12,546 nt of DNA from Bacteroidetes bacterium UBA1312 (GCA_002307135.1 DBTQ01000016.1:1-12546), one strand, 5' to 3'; counted from the stretch's first letter, positions 1-8,317 are shown. The notes: generated by a model not told the origin, from the letters alone. Numbers and translations are program-made.

Positions 1-12
1 CATTTACACAAT

Positions 13-43
13 AAAAAAGGGTCGCATCTATAAAGAAACGACC
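13..43 (-). terminator. Weak intrinsic terminator after the Nramp-type transporter gene
   Basis: On the minus strand GGTCG (from 39-43) pairs with CGACC (from 20-24) around a 14-nt loop, and the stem is followed by C and then six T residues. It lies 26-56 nt past the transporter stop codon. The stem has only 5 bp and the loop is large, so this is a plausible but weak terminator. Confidence 0.35.
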
Positions 44-68
44 ACCTACTATATGTAATTAGGTATAG

Positions 69-1343
69 CTAATTTATGCTTTTTATTTGTAAATATACTA
101 ATACGATAGCCGCGGCACTCATTAATATCAATGCGGCAAATCCAAGACAATTGGACATTTTCCCATTGGTATATTGCCCCATTATCTTTTTATTGTTGGC
201 AATATGAAGTATAACTGCAATAAGTACCGGTGCAGTCAGTCCATATAATATAGCAGAATAAATTAGTGCTTTTATAGGAGAAATACCAATATAGTTCAAA
301 GACAAGCCTAATACTAAAGAAATGGCAATTACTATATAGAACGCCTTTGCTTCATGAAATTTTTTGTCTAATCCTTGTTCCCATCCGAATGTTTCCGTAA
401 CAATATATGAAAGTGATCCACTCAAAACAGGTATCGCTAAAAGCCCGGTTCCTATAACACCCAAAGCAAATAATAAATAAGCAGCATTACCTGCAAGTGG
501 TTTTAATGCTATTGCAGCTTGCTCTACTGTATCAATTTGATGGATACCACTATTAAATAATACTGTTCCTGTGGTAAGTATCAAAAAAAACATAACAATA
601 TTTGAAAATAGCATTCCAAAATCGACATCTTGCTTCATGTCGCGCATTATTTTTTTATTTACGACAATTTCTTTTTTCATTTGTTTTATATGTTCGACCT
701 CCATGGTTGCTTGCCAAAAGAAAAGATAAGGAGATATTGTAGTGCCTAATATCCCTACAAGAATGCTAATAAAATTTTTATCGAATTTTATAGACGGGAT
801 AAATGTGCCTTTTATAACAGCTAGCCAATCCTGCTTGTACAAAAATGGTACTATTAAATAAACAAGTAATGCAACGCATAGGTATTTTAGGATAGAAAAT
901 ATCTTTTGATAAGGCAAAAAAACGATCAATATTAGCAACAACACAGTGAATGCAACACTAAAATAACTTGCATTTATATTGGGAAATAGCAAATTGCCAA
1001 CAGCACCCATCCCAGCAATGTCGGCACCAATATTCATTACAATAGCAGGAAAACTAAATAATAACATTAAATACAGTACTGATTTAGAATAGTATGATTT
1101 AAGTGTTCCTGTTAGTCCCTGAGTTGTCACAATACCAATTCGCGCGCACATTTCCTGAATAGCTGCCATTAGCGGAAATGTAATAATAGCAGTCCAAAGA
1201 GTAGAAAGACCATAAGCTGCACCTGCTTGAGAGTAAGTCGCGATGCCGGAAGGGTCATCATCGCTAGCACCTGTAATAAGCCCCGGTCCGAGTATATTCC
1301 AAAATCGACGCAGTTTTATACCTAATTTATTACTTAGTTTCAT
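69..1343 (-). CDS. Nramp-family divalent metal ion transporter, divergent clade
   Basis: This encodes a multi-pass inner-membrane transporter of the Nramp (SLC11/MntH) fold, about 424 residues, with roughly eleven hydrophobic segments. The family marker is the first membrane segment GPGLITGASDDDPSG (residues 19-33), where canonical Nramps have a DPGN motif; here the Asn position is Gly. In membrane segment 6 the usual MPH metal-binding motif is replaced by SPY (204-206), so the Met that favours Mn2+/Fe2+ is missing. From family knowledge this places it in the Nramp-related group whose substrate may differ, perhaps Mg2+ or another hard divalent ion; that is inference. I chose the ATG at 1343 because it leaves a short basic N-terminus before the first helix; an in-frame GTG at 1379 would add 12 residues. 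It lies downstream of the hydrolase gene but a terminator separates them, so it is probably transcribed alone. Confidence 0.88.
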   Translation of the reverse strand: MKLSNKLGIKLRRFWNILGPGLITGASDDDPSGIATYSQAGAAYGLSTLWTAIITFPLMAAIQEMCARIGIVTTQGLTGTLKSYYSKSVLYLMLLFSFPAIVMNIGADIAGMGAVGNLLFPNINASYFSVAFTVLLLILIVFLPYQKIFSILKYLCVALLVYLIVPFLYKQDWLAVIKGTFIPSIKFDKNFISILVGILGTTISPYLFFWQATMEVEHIKQMKKEIVVNKKIMRDMKQDVDFGMLFSNIVMFFLILTTGTVLFNSGIHQIDTVEQAAIALKPLAGNAAYLLFALGVIGTGLLAIPVLSGSLSYIVTETFGWEQGLDKKFHEAKAFYIVIAISLVLGLSLNYIGISPIKALIYSAILYGLTAPVLIAVILHIANNKKIMGQYTNGKMSNCLGFAALILMSAAAIVLVYLQIKSIN

Positions 1344-1431
1344 TTTGAAATTATTGGCGGAATATAAGTAAATGTACACCTTAAAATATCGTATAGCTCA
1401 CTATGAATGCACCAAAATAGTGAAAATAAAA

Positions 1432-1464
1432 AATAGGCTTTTCCTTTTTTAGAAAAAGCCTATT
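1432..1464 (-). terminator. Intrinsic terminator after the alpha/beta hydrolase gene
   Basis: An 11-bp perfect stem (AATAGGCTTTT at 1432-1442 with its complement at 1454-1464) encloses an 11-nt loop. Read on the minus strand it starts 17 nt past the hydrolase stop and is followed by a T-rich tract (TTTTATTTT). The plus-strand side has no T tract, so it acts for the minus strand and separates the hydrolase from the transporter gene. Confidence 0.75.
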
Positions 1465-1481
1465 AAATGGATGTTGAAGTT

Positions 1482-2357
1482 TTATACCATTGAGTATTCT
1501 CTAATTATTTTATGTTTTTCTTTTGCCCAAAATTCGGATAGTGCAGTTACAATCTCTATAGCTCCCTCACCATATACCATTGTATGGTGATTGCCGGTAA
1601 CAGATACATATTGACAGTCCTGCATTATTATTACTGTTTCCTTTGCTTTGAGTGCTGGTAATAAAGGTTGGCCTAGTGTGTAATTATCAGCGGCATTGAT
1701 AAGTATGGCAGGTTGTTTAACTTGTTCGAATATGGAAGTCCATGATATACTGAGTACACCCATAGCTACTGCACTAATATTTGCAAGGTTTGATTTGGTT
1801 AATACGCTACCATCTTTGTTTATATTGACATCTGCACGGTAATACGTTTCCATAATATCCTCCCAAAATGTGTTTTGTGGAGCTGCTTTCATCGCATTTA
1901 GGAATGCATCGAAGGACGCGAAAGGTTGACCTAATCTGCTAAATACGGGTATCAGCATTTTAGCAGCGTTGGGATTCAGTTCTGCGGCTGCATCAAGGAG
2001 CATTAGACATGCAACCCGATTAGGGTATTTGGCAGCAAGATAAGCACTCAAAAGGCCTCCATAAGAATGGCCACAAAGATTCGCCTGCTCAATGCCTAAA
2101 TAGTCTAGCATCCCAATAATGTCTTTTGCATGATCTTCAACAGAATAGCCAAACGCAGGTTTGCCACTATCTCCTCTTCCTCGAAGGTCGGGACTTATAA
2201 TGTGAAAATGATCGTTGAGTCCGTGTTTGAGTAAACCATCAAAAGCATGGGCATTAGCAGTAATGCCGTGTAGTGTGATCAGAATGGGTTTGTTGGAAGC
2301 CGGATATTCTAAGTAATTTAGTTTTATTTTATTGATGTCAATACAACGCTCTATCAT
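1482..2357 (-). CDS. Alpha/beta-fold hydrolase
   Basis: A 291-residue cytoplasmic serine hydrolase of the alpha/beta fold, without signal peptide. Visible motifs are the oxyanion-hole segment LHGIT (29-33), the strand-turn DLRGRGDS (57-64) typical of epoxide hydrolase/haloperoxidase-like members, and the nucleophile elbow GHSYGG with Ser98. Asp224 in INAADN is the probable acid and His257 or His258 in GNHHTM the catalytic base. The length fits the family (250-300 residues). The substrate cannot be read from the sequence; such proteins cleave esters, lactones or C-C bonds. The gene has its own terminator downstream, and the glycosyltransferase terminator lies upstream, so it is probably a single-gene unit with a promoter somewhere in 2358-2544. 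I found no clear TAnnTTTG box there. Confidence 0.9.
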   Translation of the reverse strand: MIERCIDINKIKLNYLEYPASNKPILITLHGITANAHAFDGLLKHGLNDHFHIISPDLRGRGDSGKPAFGYSVEDHAKDIIGMLDYLGIEQANLCGHSYGGLLSAYLAAKYPNRVACLMLLDAAAELNPNAAKMLIPVFSRLGQPFASFDAFLNAMKAAPQNTFWEDIMETYYRADVNINKDGSVLTKSNLANISAVAMGVLSISWTSIFEQVKQPAILINAADNYTLGQPLLPALKAKETVIIMQDCQYVSVTGNHHTMVYGEGAIEIVTALSEFWAKEKHKIIREYSMV

Positions 2358-2544
2358 ATTTTGCCAGAATTACGAAACGAATATTATACGCTTCTTATTG
2401 ATTGTTTGATTAAAGAATGTTTGTGGTACAGATGCAACAAGAATATTACAGATCGACCATCATACGCAAGTTACAAAATTGTTACTAAAATAATAAATTC
2501 TTCTAGTCTGATCACACCGAAGCATTTATTATTTTATTACAGCA

Positions 2545-2583
2545 AAAATCGTACCAGCTTAATAATTAAGCTGGTACGATTTT
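2545..2583 (-). terminator. Strong intrinsic terminator after the glycosyltransferase gene
   Basis: Two perfectly complementary 19-nt arms (2545-2563 and 2565-2583) flank a single central base, giving a hairpin of about 17 bp once a minimal loop is allowed. On the minus strand it begins 18 nt past the glycosyltransferase stop and ends in a run of five T. Both flanks are A/T rich, so it could also stop plus-strand transcription. It accounts for much of the 243-bp gap between glycosyltransferase and hydrolase. Confidence 0.85.
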
Positions 2584-2600
2584 ATAGAAAAAGAATTGTT

Positions 2601-3401
2601 TTATTGTCTCGTCGCTTGAATCAGTGGGCTAGGGTACTTTACAGATTTTGCATTGCTTTTGAAGCGAGCTCTAATTTTACTGTACTTTATAGATGAGCTA
2701 TAAGCCGCCAGTCGATAAGCTACAAATCCTGGATAACCATCTAAAAAACCAAGTCTTATAACATAGTCTATGAGAAATTTTACGAAAGGCCCAAATATAA
2801 GTTTGAATATGCTACAGTTTTTCCCGTTTTCAAATGCTTCTTCAGCAGATTGAGTCGTATAATTATCTGTCATTTTTATATAATCAGATATACTGTTGAA
2901 GCTATAATGCAACAAATCTCCATTCAATATGCCATAACTTTTATTAGTGTCTTTTAGTCGCCATGTTTCATGAATTTTGCCTTTCCATTCACCTTTTGTT
3001 TTATCCCAAAGCCTACATTGTTTATCTGGGTACCAACTACCATGTTTGATAAAACTACCGCAAAAATTTGTGCATCTTTTTATGAAATAAGCATCGTGAA
3101 AAGGTTTGGACTTTACTATTTTAATGGCTTGTACAAGTTCATTACTAAGTACTTCGTCTGCATCCAATGAAAGTACCCAATTGAATGTTGCGCATTCATT
3201 AGCAAAGTTTTTTTGGTTGGAGTATCCTTCAAAGTTTTTTTGAACGATACGTGCACCGAATTGTTGTGCAATAGCGCAAGTCGTGTCCGTAGATCCACTA
3301 TCTACTATTAGTATTTCATCGGCAATGCTTGCTACAGAGCGCAAGCAACGACCAATGTTTAATTCTTCGTTGTAGCTAATGATGACTACGCTTAATTGCA
3401 T
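2601..3401 (-). CDS. Family 2 glycosyltransferase, WaaE/KdtX-like
   Basis: A 266-residue GT-A fold inverting glycosyltransferase. It begins with the nucleotide-binding strand SVVIISYNEE (4-13), then VDSGSTD (33-39) and the metal-binding DxD motif SLDADE (78-83; Asp80, Asp82). The C-terminal part has the aromatic and charged segments KQCRLWDK (127-134) and KGKIHETW (140-147) seen in the lipopolysaccharide core beta-1,4-glucosyltransferase group (WaaE/KdtX-like). By analogy it adds a sugar from a nucleotide-sugar donor to a lipopolysaccharide core or similar cell-envelope glycan at the inner face of the membrane; donor and acceptor are not visible. The C-terminal region 200-245 is hydrophobic and basic, which suits membrane attachment. 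No other glycan genes are nearby. The gene ends at a strong terminator and lies 119 bp downstream of prfC. Confidence 0.9.
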   Translation of the reverse strand: MQLSVVIISYNEELNIGRCLRSVASIADEILIVDSGSTDTTCAIAQQFGARIVQKNFEGYSNQKNFANECATFNWVLSLDADEVLSNELVQAIKIVKSKPFHDAYFIKRCTNFCGSFIKHGSWYPDKQCRLWDKTKGEWKGKIHETWRLKDTNKSYGILNGDLLHYSFNSISDYIKMTDNYTTQSAEEAFENGKNCSIFKLIFGPFVKFLIDYVIRLGFLDGYPGFVAYRLAAYSSSIKYSKIRARFKSNAKSVKYPSPLIQATRQ

Positions 3402-3520
3402 ACTTATGTCTAGATAAAGTTGATTTGTATTGCGTATATAGACTATAAGAAGTTACTATAGTTTAAGACCTTTTTATAAAAAAAATAGTAATATATGTAA
3501 TTGTTTGAATTTCTGTTTGT

Positions 3521-5113
3521 TTAGTTTCGGGTTGTTTTAAATTCGCTAGTGAAATGGAACTCAATATCGGGGTTGTTCTGACGTTCGGTGTTTAAGAACC
3601 ATTCACTTTGTGCTAAATAAACAAGATTGCCATCCTTATCCAGCATTATATTTTGTTGTTTGAAGCGGGCAAAGTCTTCTAATTTTTTCTTATCGCCAGT
3701 GATCCAACATGCTTTATAAAAGCTTAATGGCATAAAGGCACAAGAAGCGCTATATTCCTGTAATAAGCGGTATTGTATTACTTCAAATTGAAGTTCTCCT
3801 ACGCAACCAATAATTTTTCTATTACCACCATGTTGTGTGAAGAGTTGCGCTACACCTTCATCCGTCAATTGGTTAATCCCTTTTTCCAATTGCTTTGTCT
3901 TCATTGGGTCTTTATTCACTAATTCTTTGAATATTTCTGGAGAGAAGGTGGGTATTCCTGTAAATTTCATCATTTCTCCCTCTGTAAGTGTATCTCCAAT
4001 TTTGAAACCACCTGTATCAAACAAGCCAACAACGTCACCAGGGTAAGCATCTTCAATAATTTCTTTTTCACGCGCCATAAAAGAATAAGGGTTACTGAAA
4101 CGAACATCTTTCTCTGTACGGGTATGCTTATAAAAAGTATTACGCTGAAATTTGCCTGAACATACCCGTAAAAATGCAATACGGTCGCGATGGCGAGGGT
4201 CTAAGTTGGCATGGATTTTAAAAATGAACCCGCTGAATTTGTCTTCATCTGGTGATACAAATCGAGTGTCTGTATCTCTGCCAAGTGGGGGAGGGGCAAT
4301 AGCAATAAATGTATCCAGCAGTTCTTTTACACCAAAATTATTAACTGCAGAGCCAAAAAATACGGGTGCTACTTGACCTTTCTGATAAGCTTCTTTATCC
4401 AGTGATCCATAAACACCTTCCAGTAATTCTACATCTTCACGCAATTGATTGGCATCTCGAGCACCAACTTTGTCATCAAGTAAAGGGTCATTCAGGTTTT
4501 CGATTTGAATGGAGTTTTCTTCACTTGATTTTTGGTTGGGCGTAAAGAGCAAAAGGCTTTTGTCGTAAAGATTATAAACACCTTTAAATTCTTTACCCAT
4601 ATTAATAGGCCAGCTCAGTGGATGCAATTGTATGTTTAATTCTTTTTCAATTTCATCTACCAGATCAAATGGGTATTTACCATCCCTATCCATTTTATTA
4701 ATAAATACAATAACAGGAGTATCCCGCATACGACACACTTCCATCAACCGGCGCGTTTGTTCTTCCACACCGTTTACACTATCAATAACCAGTATTACAC
4801 TATCCACAGCGGTAAGTGTTCGGTAAGTATCTTCGGCAAAATCCTTGTGACCGGGTGTATCGAGTAGGTTTATCAATATATCTTTGTACTCAAAGCTCAT
4901 TACAGAAGTGGCCACAGATATACCACGCTGACGTTCGATCTCCATAAAGTCGGAAGTAGCATGTTTTTTTATTTTATTGCTTTTTACTGCGCCTGCCACT
5001 TGTATGGCACCACCAAACAAAAGTAGTTTTTCGGTAAGCGTTGTTTTACCCGCATCGGGGTGGGAGATAATGGCAAAGGTGCGTCGGCGGGCTATTTCTT
5101 TTTCGTATTTCAC
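3521..5113 (-). CDS. prfC: Peptide chain release factor 3 (RF3), translational GTPase
   Basis: RF3 is a ribosome-bound GTPase that removes RF1 or RF2 from the ribosome after peptide release. The 530-residue length is nearly that of E. coli RF3 (529). The G domain is complete: P-loop SHPDAGKT (17-24), switch I region RQRGIS (61-66), DTPGH (85-89) and NKMD (139-142). The rest carries the family's second domain and C-terminal domain (for example GCVGELQFEVIQYRL near 433-447). The sequence between G2 and G1 (GAVKSNKIKKHATSDFMEIE, 41-60) is the RF3-type form, separating it from EF-G and LepA. A perfect -7-like box lies 30-37 nt upstream of the start. The next gene downstream is 119 bp away with no obvious terminator between them, so weak co-transcription with the glycosyltransferase is possible. 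Confidence 0.97.
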   Translation of the reverse strand: MKYEKEIARRRTFAIISHPDAGKTTLTEKLLLFGGAIQVAGAVKSNKIKKHATSDFMEIERQRGISVATSVMSFEYKDILINLLDTPGHKDFAEDTYRTLTAVDSVILVIDSVNGVEEQTRRLMEVCRMRDTPVIVFINKMDRDGKYPFDLVDEIEKELNIQLHPLSWPINMGKEFKGVYNLYDKSLLLFTPNQKSSEENSIQIENLNDPLLDDKVGARDANQLREDVELLEGVYGSLDKEAYQKGQVAPVFFGSAVNNFGVKELLDTFIAIAPPPLGRDTDTRFVSPDEDKFSGFIFKIHANLDPRHRDRIAFLRVCSGKFQRNTFYKHTRTEKDVRFSNPYSFMAREKEIIEDAYPGDVVGLFDTGGFKIGDTLTEGEMMKFTGIPTFSPEIFKELVNKDPMKTKQLEKGINQLTDEGVAQLFTQHGGNRKIIGCVGELQFEVIQYRLLQEYSASCAFMPLSFYKACWITGDKKKLEDFARFKQQNIMLDKDGNLVYLAQSEWFLNTERQNNPDIEFHFTSEFKTTRN

Positions 5114-5142
5114 TAATTATTATTTTATTCCAAAATTTCGTG

Positions 5143-5150
5143 CAAAGCTA
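5143..5150 (-). promoter_or_regulatory. Possible -7 promoter box for prfC
   Basis: The minus strand reads TAGCTTTG, a full match to the Bacteroidota housekeeping -7 consensus TAnnTTTG, 30 nt before the prfC start codon, predicting a 5' leader of about 20-25 nt. I see no convincing TTG at the -33 position. In AT-rich DNA this box arises by chance about once per 2-4 kb on each strand, so position is the main support. Confidence 0.4.
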
Positions 5151-5237
5151 ATTAATAATGTTTAGTGAACTCCCCGGTTATTGATAATTAAATGCCGCAA
5201 TCATGTAATGCTTTGTTTAAAGTTTCATTAAAACAAC

Positions 5238-5262
5238 AATGGCGACCAAGATGGCCGCCATT
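5238..5262 (-). terminator. Intrinsic terminator after the MscS channel gene
   Basis: On the minus strand an 11-bp stem (one G-U pair) closes a 3-nt loop: AATGGCGGCCA, TCT, TGGTCGCCATT. It starts 24 nt past the MscS stop and is followed by GTTGTTTTAAT, a moderate T tract. It isolates the MscS gene from prfC. Confidence 0.7.
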
Positions 5263-5285
5263 ATTAACTACTTGTAATAGTGTGT

Positions 5286-6125
5286 TTATGCTTTATTGAT
5301 CACCACTCGGTGTGGTGTTGGTCCTTCTATGCCATGTGCATCGAAGGCATTTTTTACCAATTCTTGTACACCCACAAATACGCTTGGGTAATCAGGCTGG
5401 AGTGCTGACGGACGAAGGCTTAGGCTGACCATACCGTCTGCTATTTTTACCACCACAACTTCCGGTGCGGGGTCTTTTAATACCAATGGATGTTGCAGCA
5501 TGGCCTGAATAGCTACTTGGCGTGCTTTTTCTATAGATGTACTCGGTGAAATATTCATTGGGATATCTACCCGAAGGCTGCCGCTGGTATTGTAGTTGGT
5601 GATTACTCCTGTGGACAATGCGCCATTGGGTAGGATTACTGTTTTTCTTTCGGGGGTAGTAATGAATGTGTTGAAAATGGCTATTTCGGTTACCACACCT
5701 ATAGCACCTTGTGCTTCTATCTGATCGCCTACTTTGAAGGGTTTGAATATTAATATCATTACACCACCTGCCAAGTTTCCCAATGAGCCATTGAGTGCCG
5801 AACCGATAGCAATACCCGCACCTGCTAACAATGCAGCAAATCCTGTGATGTTGATGCCCACCATACTTGCTATAGATAATAGCAGCAGTATGAGCAAAGA
5901 GATGCGTACCAGTGATAACAAAAATGTTTGCAGAGAGCGCTCTATATGGCGCAGTGTGAGCATTTTTGCTACAATTGCGCAAAGTTTGGCAATGAGCCAC
6001 TTTCCAATAATGTAAACAATAATGGCTAAAATAATTTTCAGACCATACTCAACAGCGTAGTCTTTGGCTTTGTCAATGAAGGTTACGCCTTTTTTTACAC
6101 TTTCTTCGATTTGGAGTAGTAGCAT
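5286..6125 (-). CDS. Small-conductance mechanosensitive ion channel, MscS family
   Basis: A 279-residue MscS-type channel that opens under membrane tension and releases ions and small solutes during osmotic downshock; E. coli MscS has 286 residues. There are three hydrophobic segments at about 29-51, 67-89 and 95-125. The third is the glycine- and alanine-rich pore helix AGAGIAIGSALNGSLGNLAG (101-120), followed by the beta-domain signature FKPFKVGDQIE (127-137) and VILPNGALSTGVITNYN (163-179). The C-terminal cytoplasmic vestibule domain is present to the end, so this is a complete, minimal member that should assemble as a heptamer in the inner membrane. It lies 76 bp downstream of the aminotransferase gene with no terminator visible between them, so co-transcription is possible although no functional link is evident. 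Confidence 0.95.
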   Translation of the reverse strand: MLLLQIEESVKKGVTFIDKAKDYAVEYGLKIILAIIVYIIGKWLIAKLCAIVAKMLTLRHIERSLQTFLLSLVRISLLILLLLSIASMVGINITGFAALLAGAGIAIGSALNGSLGNLAGGVMILIFKPFKVGDQIEAQGAIGVVTEIAIFNTFITTPERKTVILPNGALSTGVITNYNTSGSLRVDIPMNISPSTSIEKARQVAIQAMLQHPLVLKDPAPEVVVVKIADGMVSLSLRPSALQPDYPSVFVGVQELVKNAFDAHGIEGPTPHRVVINKA

Positions 6126-6201
6126 GTGTTTGTTTTTTTGTTAGTGTGAATGTCTGTTCTCTATGTTTGCAAATATTGTGCCATCAGCAAGCACGGATAT
6201 T

Positions 6202-7377
6202 TTATTCGATGCTATCAAGTATTATAGTACAGGCATTTTTAATTTCAGCTTCGTTAATAGTAAGGGGAGGTGCAATACGAATACAATTATCGGCAAATAA
6301 AAACCAATCAGAAAATAGTCCGTTGCTCAAACACTTTTCTAATGACTTTAGTACATCGCTCGATGAAGGGAGCTCTACTGCCATCAACAATCCTTTGCTT
6401 CGAACTTGAATAATGGATGGATGTTGTAGCAGTGTGTGAAACAATTGTTCTTTTGCTGCAATTCCTTCTATTAAATGTTCATCGAAAAGCACATGCATGG
6501 CTGCAATGCCGGCAGCACAGCAAACAGGATGTCCGCCGAAAGTTGTCATGTGGCCAAGCACAGGATTAGTAGCAAAAGCGCTCATCATAGCCATAGGGGC
6601 TACCAATGCACCCATGGGCATACCTCCACCTAATGCTTTTCCTAATAATATCATGTCTGGAAGAATTCCAAAATGTTCAAAGCCCCAAAGCTTGCCTGTT
6701 CTGCCAAATCCTGTTTGTATTTCATCCAAAATAAGTAGGGTACCTGTGTCTGTGCATTTTTTGCGCAAGCGTTGTATCCATTCCGTGTTTGGTGCTACAA
6801 TACCCGCTTCACTCTGTACTGTTTCAATAAGTACACAAGCTGTTTGGTTATTAATAGCATTTATCAATGCTTCCGAATTGTAATCGTAGTGCCATACTCC
6901 TGGCATCAGCGGGCGAAATGCATTGCGCCAATACTCACTACCCATTACACTTAGTGCACCGAGTGAATGACCATGGTAGCTGTTATTGCAGGCTATTATT
7001 TCAGTACGAGCTGTTACCCGACGGGCAAGTTTTAATGCCGCTTCGGTAGCTTCCGATCCAGAGTTGGTGAAGTAAACACAATCAAGAGGTGCAGGTAAAT
7101 GTTGTGTAATCAATTGTGCGAAGGCTACTTGTGGGCTTTGTATCAATTCGCCATACACCATAATATGCAAATATTGATCCGCTTGCGCTTTGATGGCCGC
7201 TACTACTTTTGGATGTCGATGCCCAACATTGCAAACACTGATGCCGCCTATCATGTCTATATAAGCTTTTCCATCTACATCGTATAGATAATTACCTTCG
7301 GCCGATACGATGTGTAAGCCCACAGGTGCAGGTGATGTGGGGGCCAGATGTTGTTGGAATAGTTGACGTGTGTTCAT
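6202..7377 (-). CDS. PLP-dependent class III aminotransferase
   Basis: A 391-residue cytoplasmic aminotransferase of fold type I, class III (ornithine/acetylornithine/GABA aminotransferase group). Features include NSGSEA (105-110) for phosphate binding, SYHGHS (133-138) whose aromatic residue stacks on the cofactor ring, LDEIQTGFGRTG (217-228) with Asp218 binding the pyridine nitrogen, and LGKALGGGMP (245-254) with Lys247 as the Schiff-base lysine. TTFGGHPVCCAAG follows near 279-291. Length and motifs are complete. The exact substrate is unclear: arginine biosynthesis (ArgD), GABA or other omega-amino acid use are all possible, and no pathway genes are adjacent to decide. It lies upstream of the MscS gene. 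A -7-like box sits only 8 nt before the ATG, suggesting a very short or absent leader. Confidence 0.92.
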   Translation of the reverse strand: MNTRQLFQQHLAPTSPAPVGLHIVSAEGNYLYDVDGKAYIDMIGGISVCNVGHRHPKVVAAIKAQADQYLHIMVYGELIQSPQVAFAQLITQHLPAPLDCVYFTNSGSEATEAALKLARRVTARTEIIACNNSYHGHSLGALSVMGSEYWRNAFRPLMPGVWHYDYNSEALINAINNQTACVLIETVQSEAGIVAPNTEWIQRLRKKCTDTGTLLILDEIQTGFGRTGKLWGFEHFGILPDMILLGKALGGGMPMGALVAPMAMMSAFATNPVLGHMTTFGGHPVCCAAGIAAMHVLFDEHLIEGIAAKEQLFHTLLQHPSIIQVRSKGLLMAVELPSSSDVLKSLEKCLSNGLFSDWFLFADNCIRIAPPLTINEAEIKNACTIILDSIE

Positions 7378-7384
7378 GCGGTGG

Positions 7385-7392
7385 CAAATGTA
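7385..7392 (-). promoter_or_regulatory. Possible -7 promoter box for the aminotransferase gene
   Basis: The minus strand reads TACATTTG, a full match to TAnnTTTG, ending 7 nt before the ATG at 7377. If used, transcription would start at or within a base or two of the start codon, giving a leaderless or near-leaderless mRNA. No -33 TTG is visible, and a chance match cannot be excluded. Confidence 0.3.
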
Positions 7393-7470
7393 AGTATCGC
7401 TTGGCTTTAAGTTAAGGCGTAAGGTTTCCTTTTAAGTAGAATTTAAGATACCTAGAGTTATCATTGCTTT

Positions 7471-8232
7471 TTAGCTAAGTTCAATAGTAACCGGACAATG
7501 ATCGGAATGTTTGACGCTTTGCAAGATGCCAGCAGATTTTAAACGTGCTTTAATCCCCTCTGATATGCTGATATAATCTATGCGCCAGCCTTTGTTGCGC
7601 TCGCGTGATGCTGCACGCTGACTCCACCAGCTGTATTCGTGTGGTTGGTCGTTAAATACACGGAAGCTATCTACAAATCCTGCATCAAACCATTTGTCCA
7701 TCCAGGCACGCTCTTCGGGCAAGAATCCGCTACTCTTTTTATTACTCACCGGGTCGTGAATGTCTATAGCTTTGTGGCAGATATTATAGTCGCCACAGAC
7801 AATCAGATTGGGTTGTGTCTTTTTCAATTCGGTAATGTATTCGTAAAACTCATCGAGCCACTGGTATTTGTAGGCTTGCCTGATTTCACCGGAGGTTCCG
7901 CTGGGGAAATAAGCGTTGATTAAAGTAAATTCTTTGTATTTTAAGACAATAACACGACCTTCAAAATCACTTTGTTCATAAGCGTGCCCGTGGCTCACGT
8001 TTTCTGGTAGTTGTTTTGAAAAAACCGCTACACCGCTATAGCCTTTCTTTTGGGCGGGATACCAATAGGTGTGGTAACCCAATGCTTCTATGGCCGCAAC
8101 ATCAATATCGTTTTGTGTAGCTTTTATCTCTTGCAGGCAAATAATGTCGGGATTACTTTCTGTAAGCCATTCTATAAATCCTTTTTTGATAGCACTGCGC
8201 AATCCGTTGAGGTTGTAGGAAATGATGTTCAT
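7471..8232 (-). CDS. xth: Exodeoxyribonuclease III / class II AP endonuclease
   Basis: A 253-residue member of the ExoIII/APE1 family, which cuts DNA 5' of abasic sites and trims blocked 3' ends in base excision repair, with Mg2+ at the active site. All family residues are visible: Asn7 in SYNLNG, Glu35 in CLQEIK, the segment INAYFPSG (105-112), Asp148 and Asn150 in GDYN, Asp219 in GWRIDY, and the final Asp244-His245 in KHSDHCPV. I chose the ATG at 8232 because the family begins directly with the strand MNIISYNLNGL; an in-frame TTG at 8268 would add 12 residues with no family counterpart. It lies 93 bp upstream of the aminotransferase gene and is divergent from the secreted-protein operon to the right. 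Confidence 0.95.
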   Translation of the reverse strand: MNIISYNLNGLRSAIKKGFIEWLTESNPDIICLQEIKATQNDIDVAAIEALGYHTYWYPAQKKGYSGVAVFSKQLPENVSHGHAYEQSDFEGRVIVLKYKEFTLINAYFPSGTSGEIRQAYKYQWLDEFYEYITELKKTQPNLIVCGDYNICHKAIDIHDPVSNKKSSGFLPEERAWMDKWFDAGFVDSFRVFNDQPHEYSWWSQRAASRERNKGWRIDYISISEGIKARLKSAGILQSVKHSDHCPVTIELS

Positions 8233-8278
8233 GTTGTTGAAACTTTTTGAGTGGTAAAAATAGAACAAAATCGCTATT

Positions 8279-8317
8279 AACCTAGGCTACAAACAGGGTA
8301 CTAAAATACCGTAGGTT
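8279..8317. repeat. Nested inverted repeat upstream of xth
   Basis: AACCTA (8279-8284) is complementary to TAGGTT (8312-8317), and within this GGTA (8297-8300) pairs with TACC (8307-8310). The element lies 47-85 bp upstream of xth in the divergent region, where an operator or a leader hairpin could lie. The arms are short, so it may be chance. Confidence 0.3.

Noticed and set aside
1344..1379. N-terminal extension of the transporter from a GTG start
   Set aside because: The 12 extra residues have no family counterpart, and the ATG at 1343 gives the usual short basic N-terminus.
2361..2696. Plus-strand open frame of 111 codons
   Set aside because: It starts with TTG, runs through the perfect terminator palindrome and ends inside the glycosyltransferase gene on the other strand. 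Its composition is not protein-like and no motif is visible.
3443..3464. ACTATA/TATAGT inverted repeat downstream of prfC
   Set aside because: The stem is six A/T-rich pairs with no T tract on the minus-strand side, which is too weak for a terminator.
6162..6169. TATGTTTG promoter-like box on the plus strand between the aminotransferase and MscS genes
   Set aside because: No plus-strand gene follows; both flanking genes are on the minus strand, so this is probably a chance match.
4977..8250. Numerous open frames antisense to prfC, MscS, the aminotransferase and xth
   Set aside because: They are shadows of well-supported conserved genes, with no independent motifs or start context.
8233..8268. 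N-terminal extension of ExoIII from a TTG start
   Set aside because: Family members begin at MNIISYNLNG; the extension is encoded by intergenic-like sequence.
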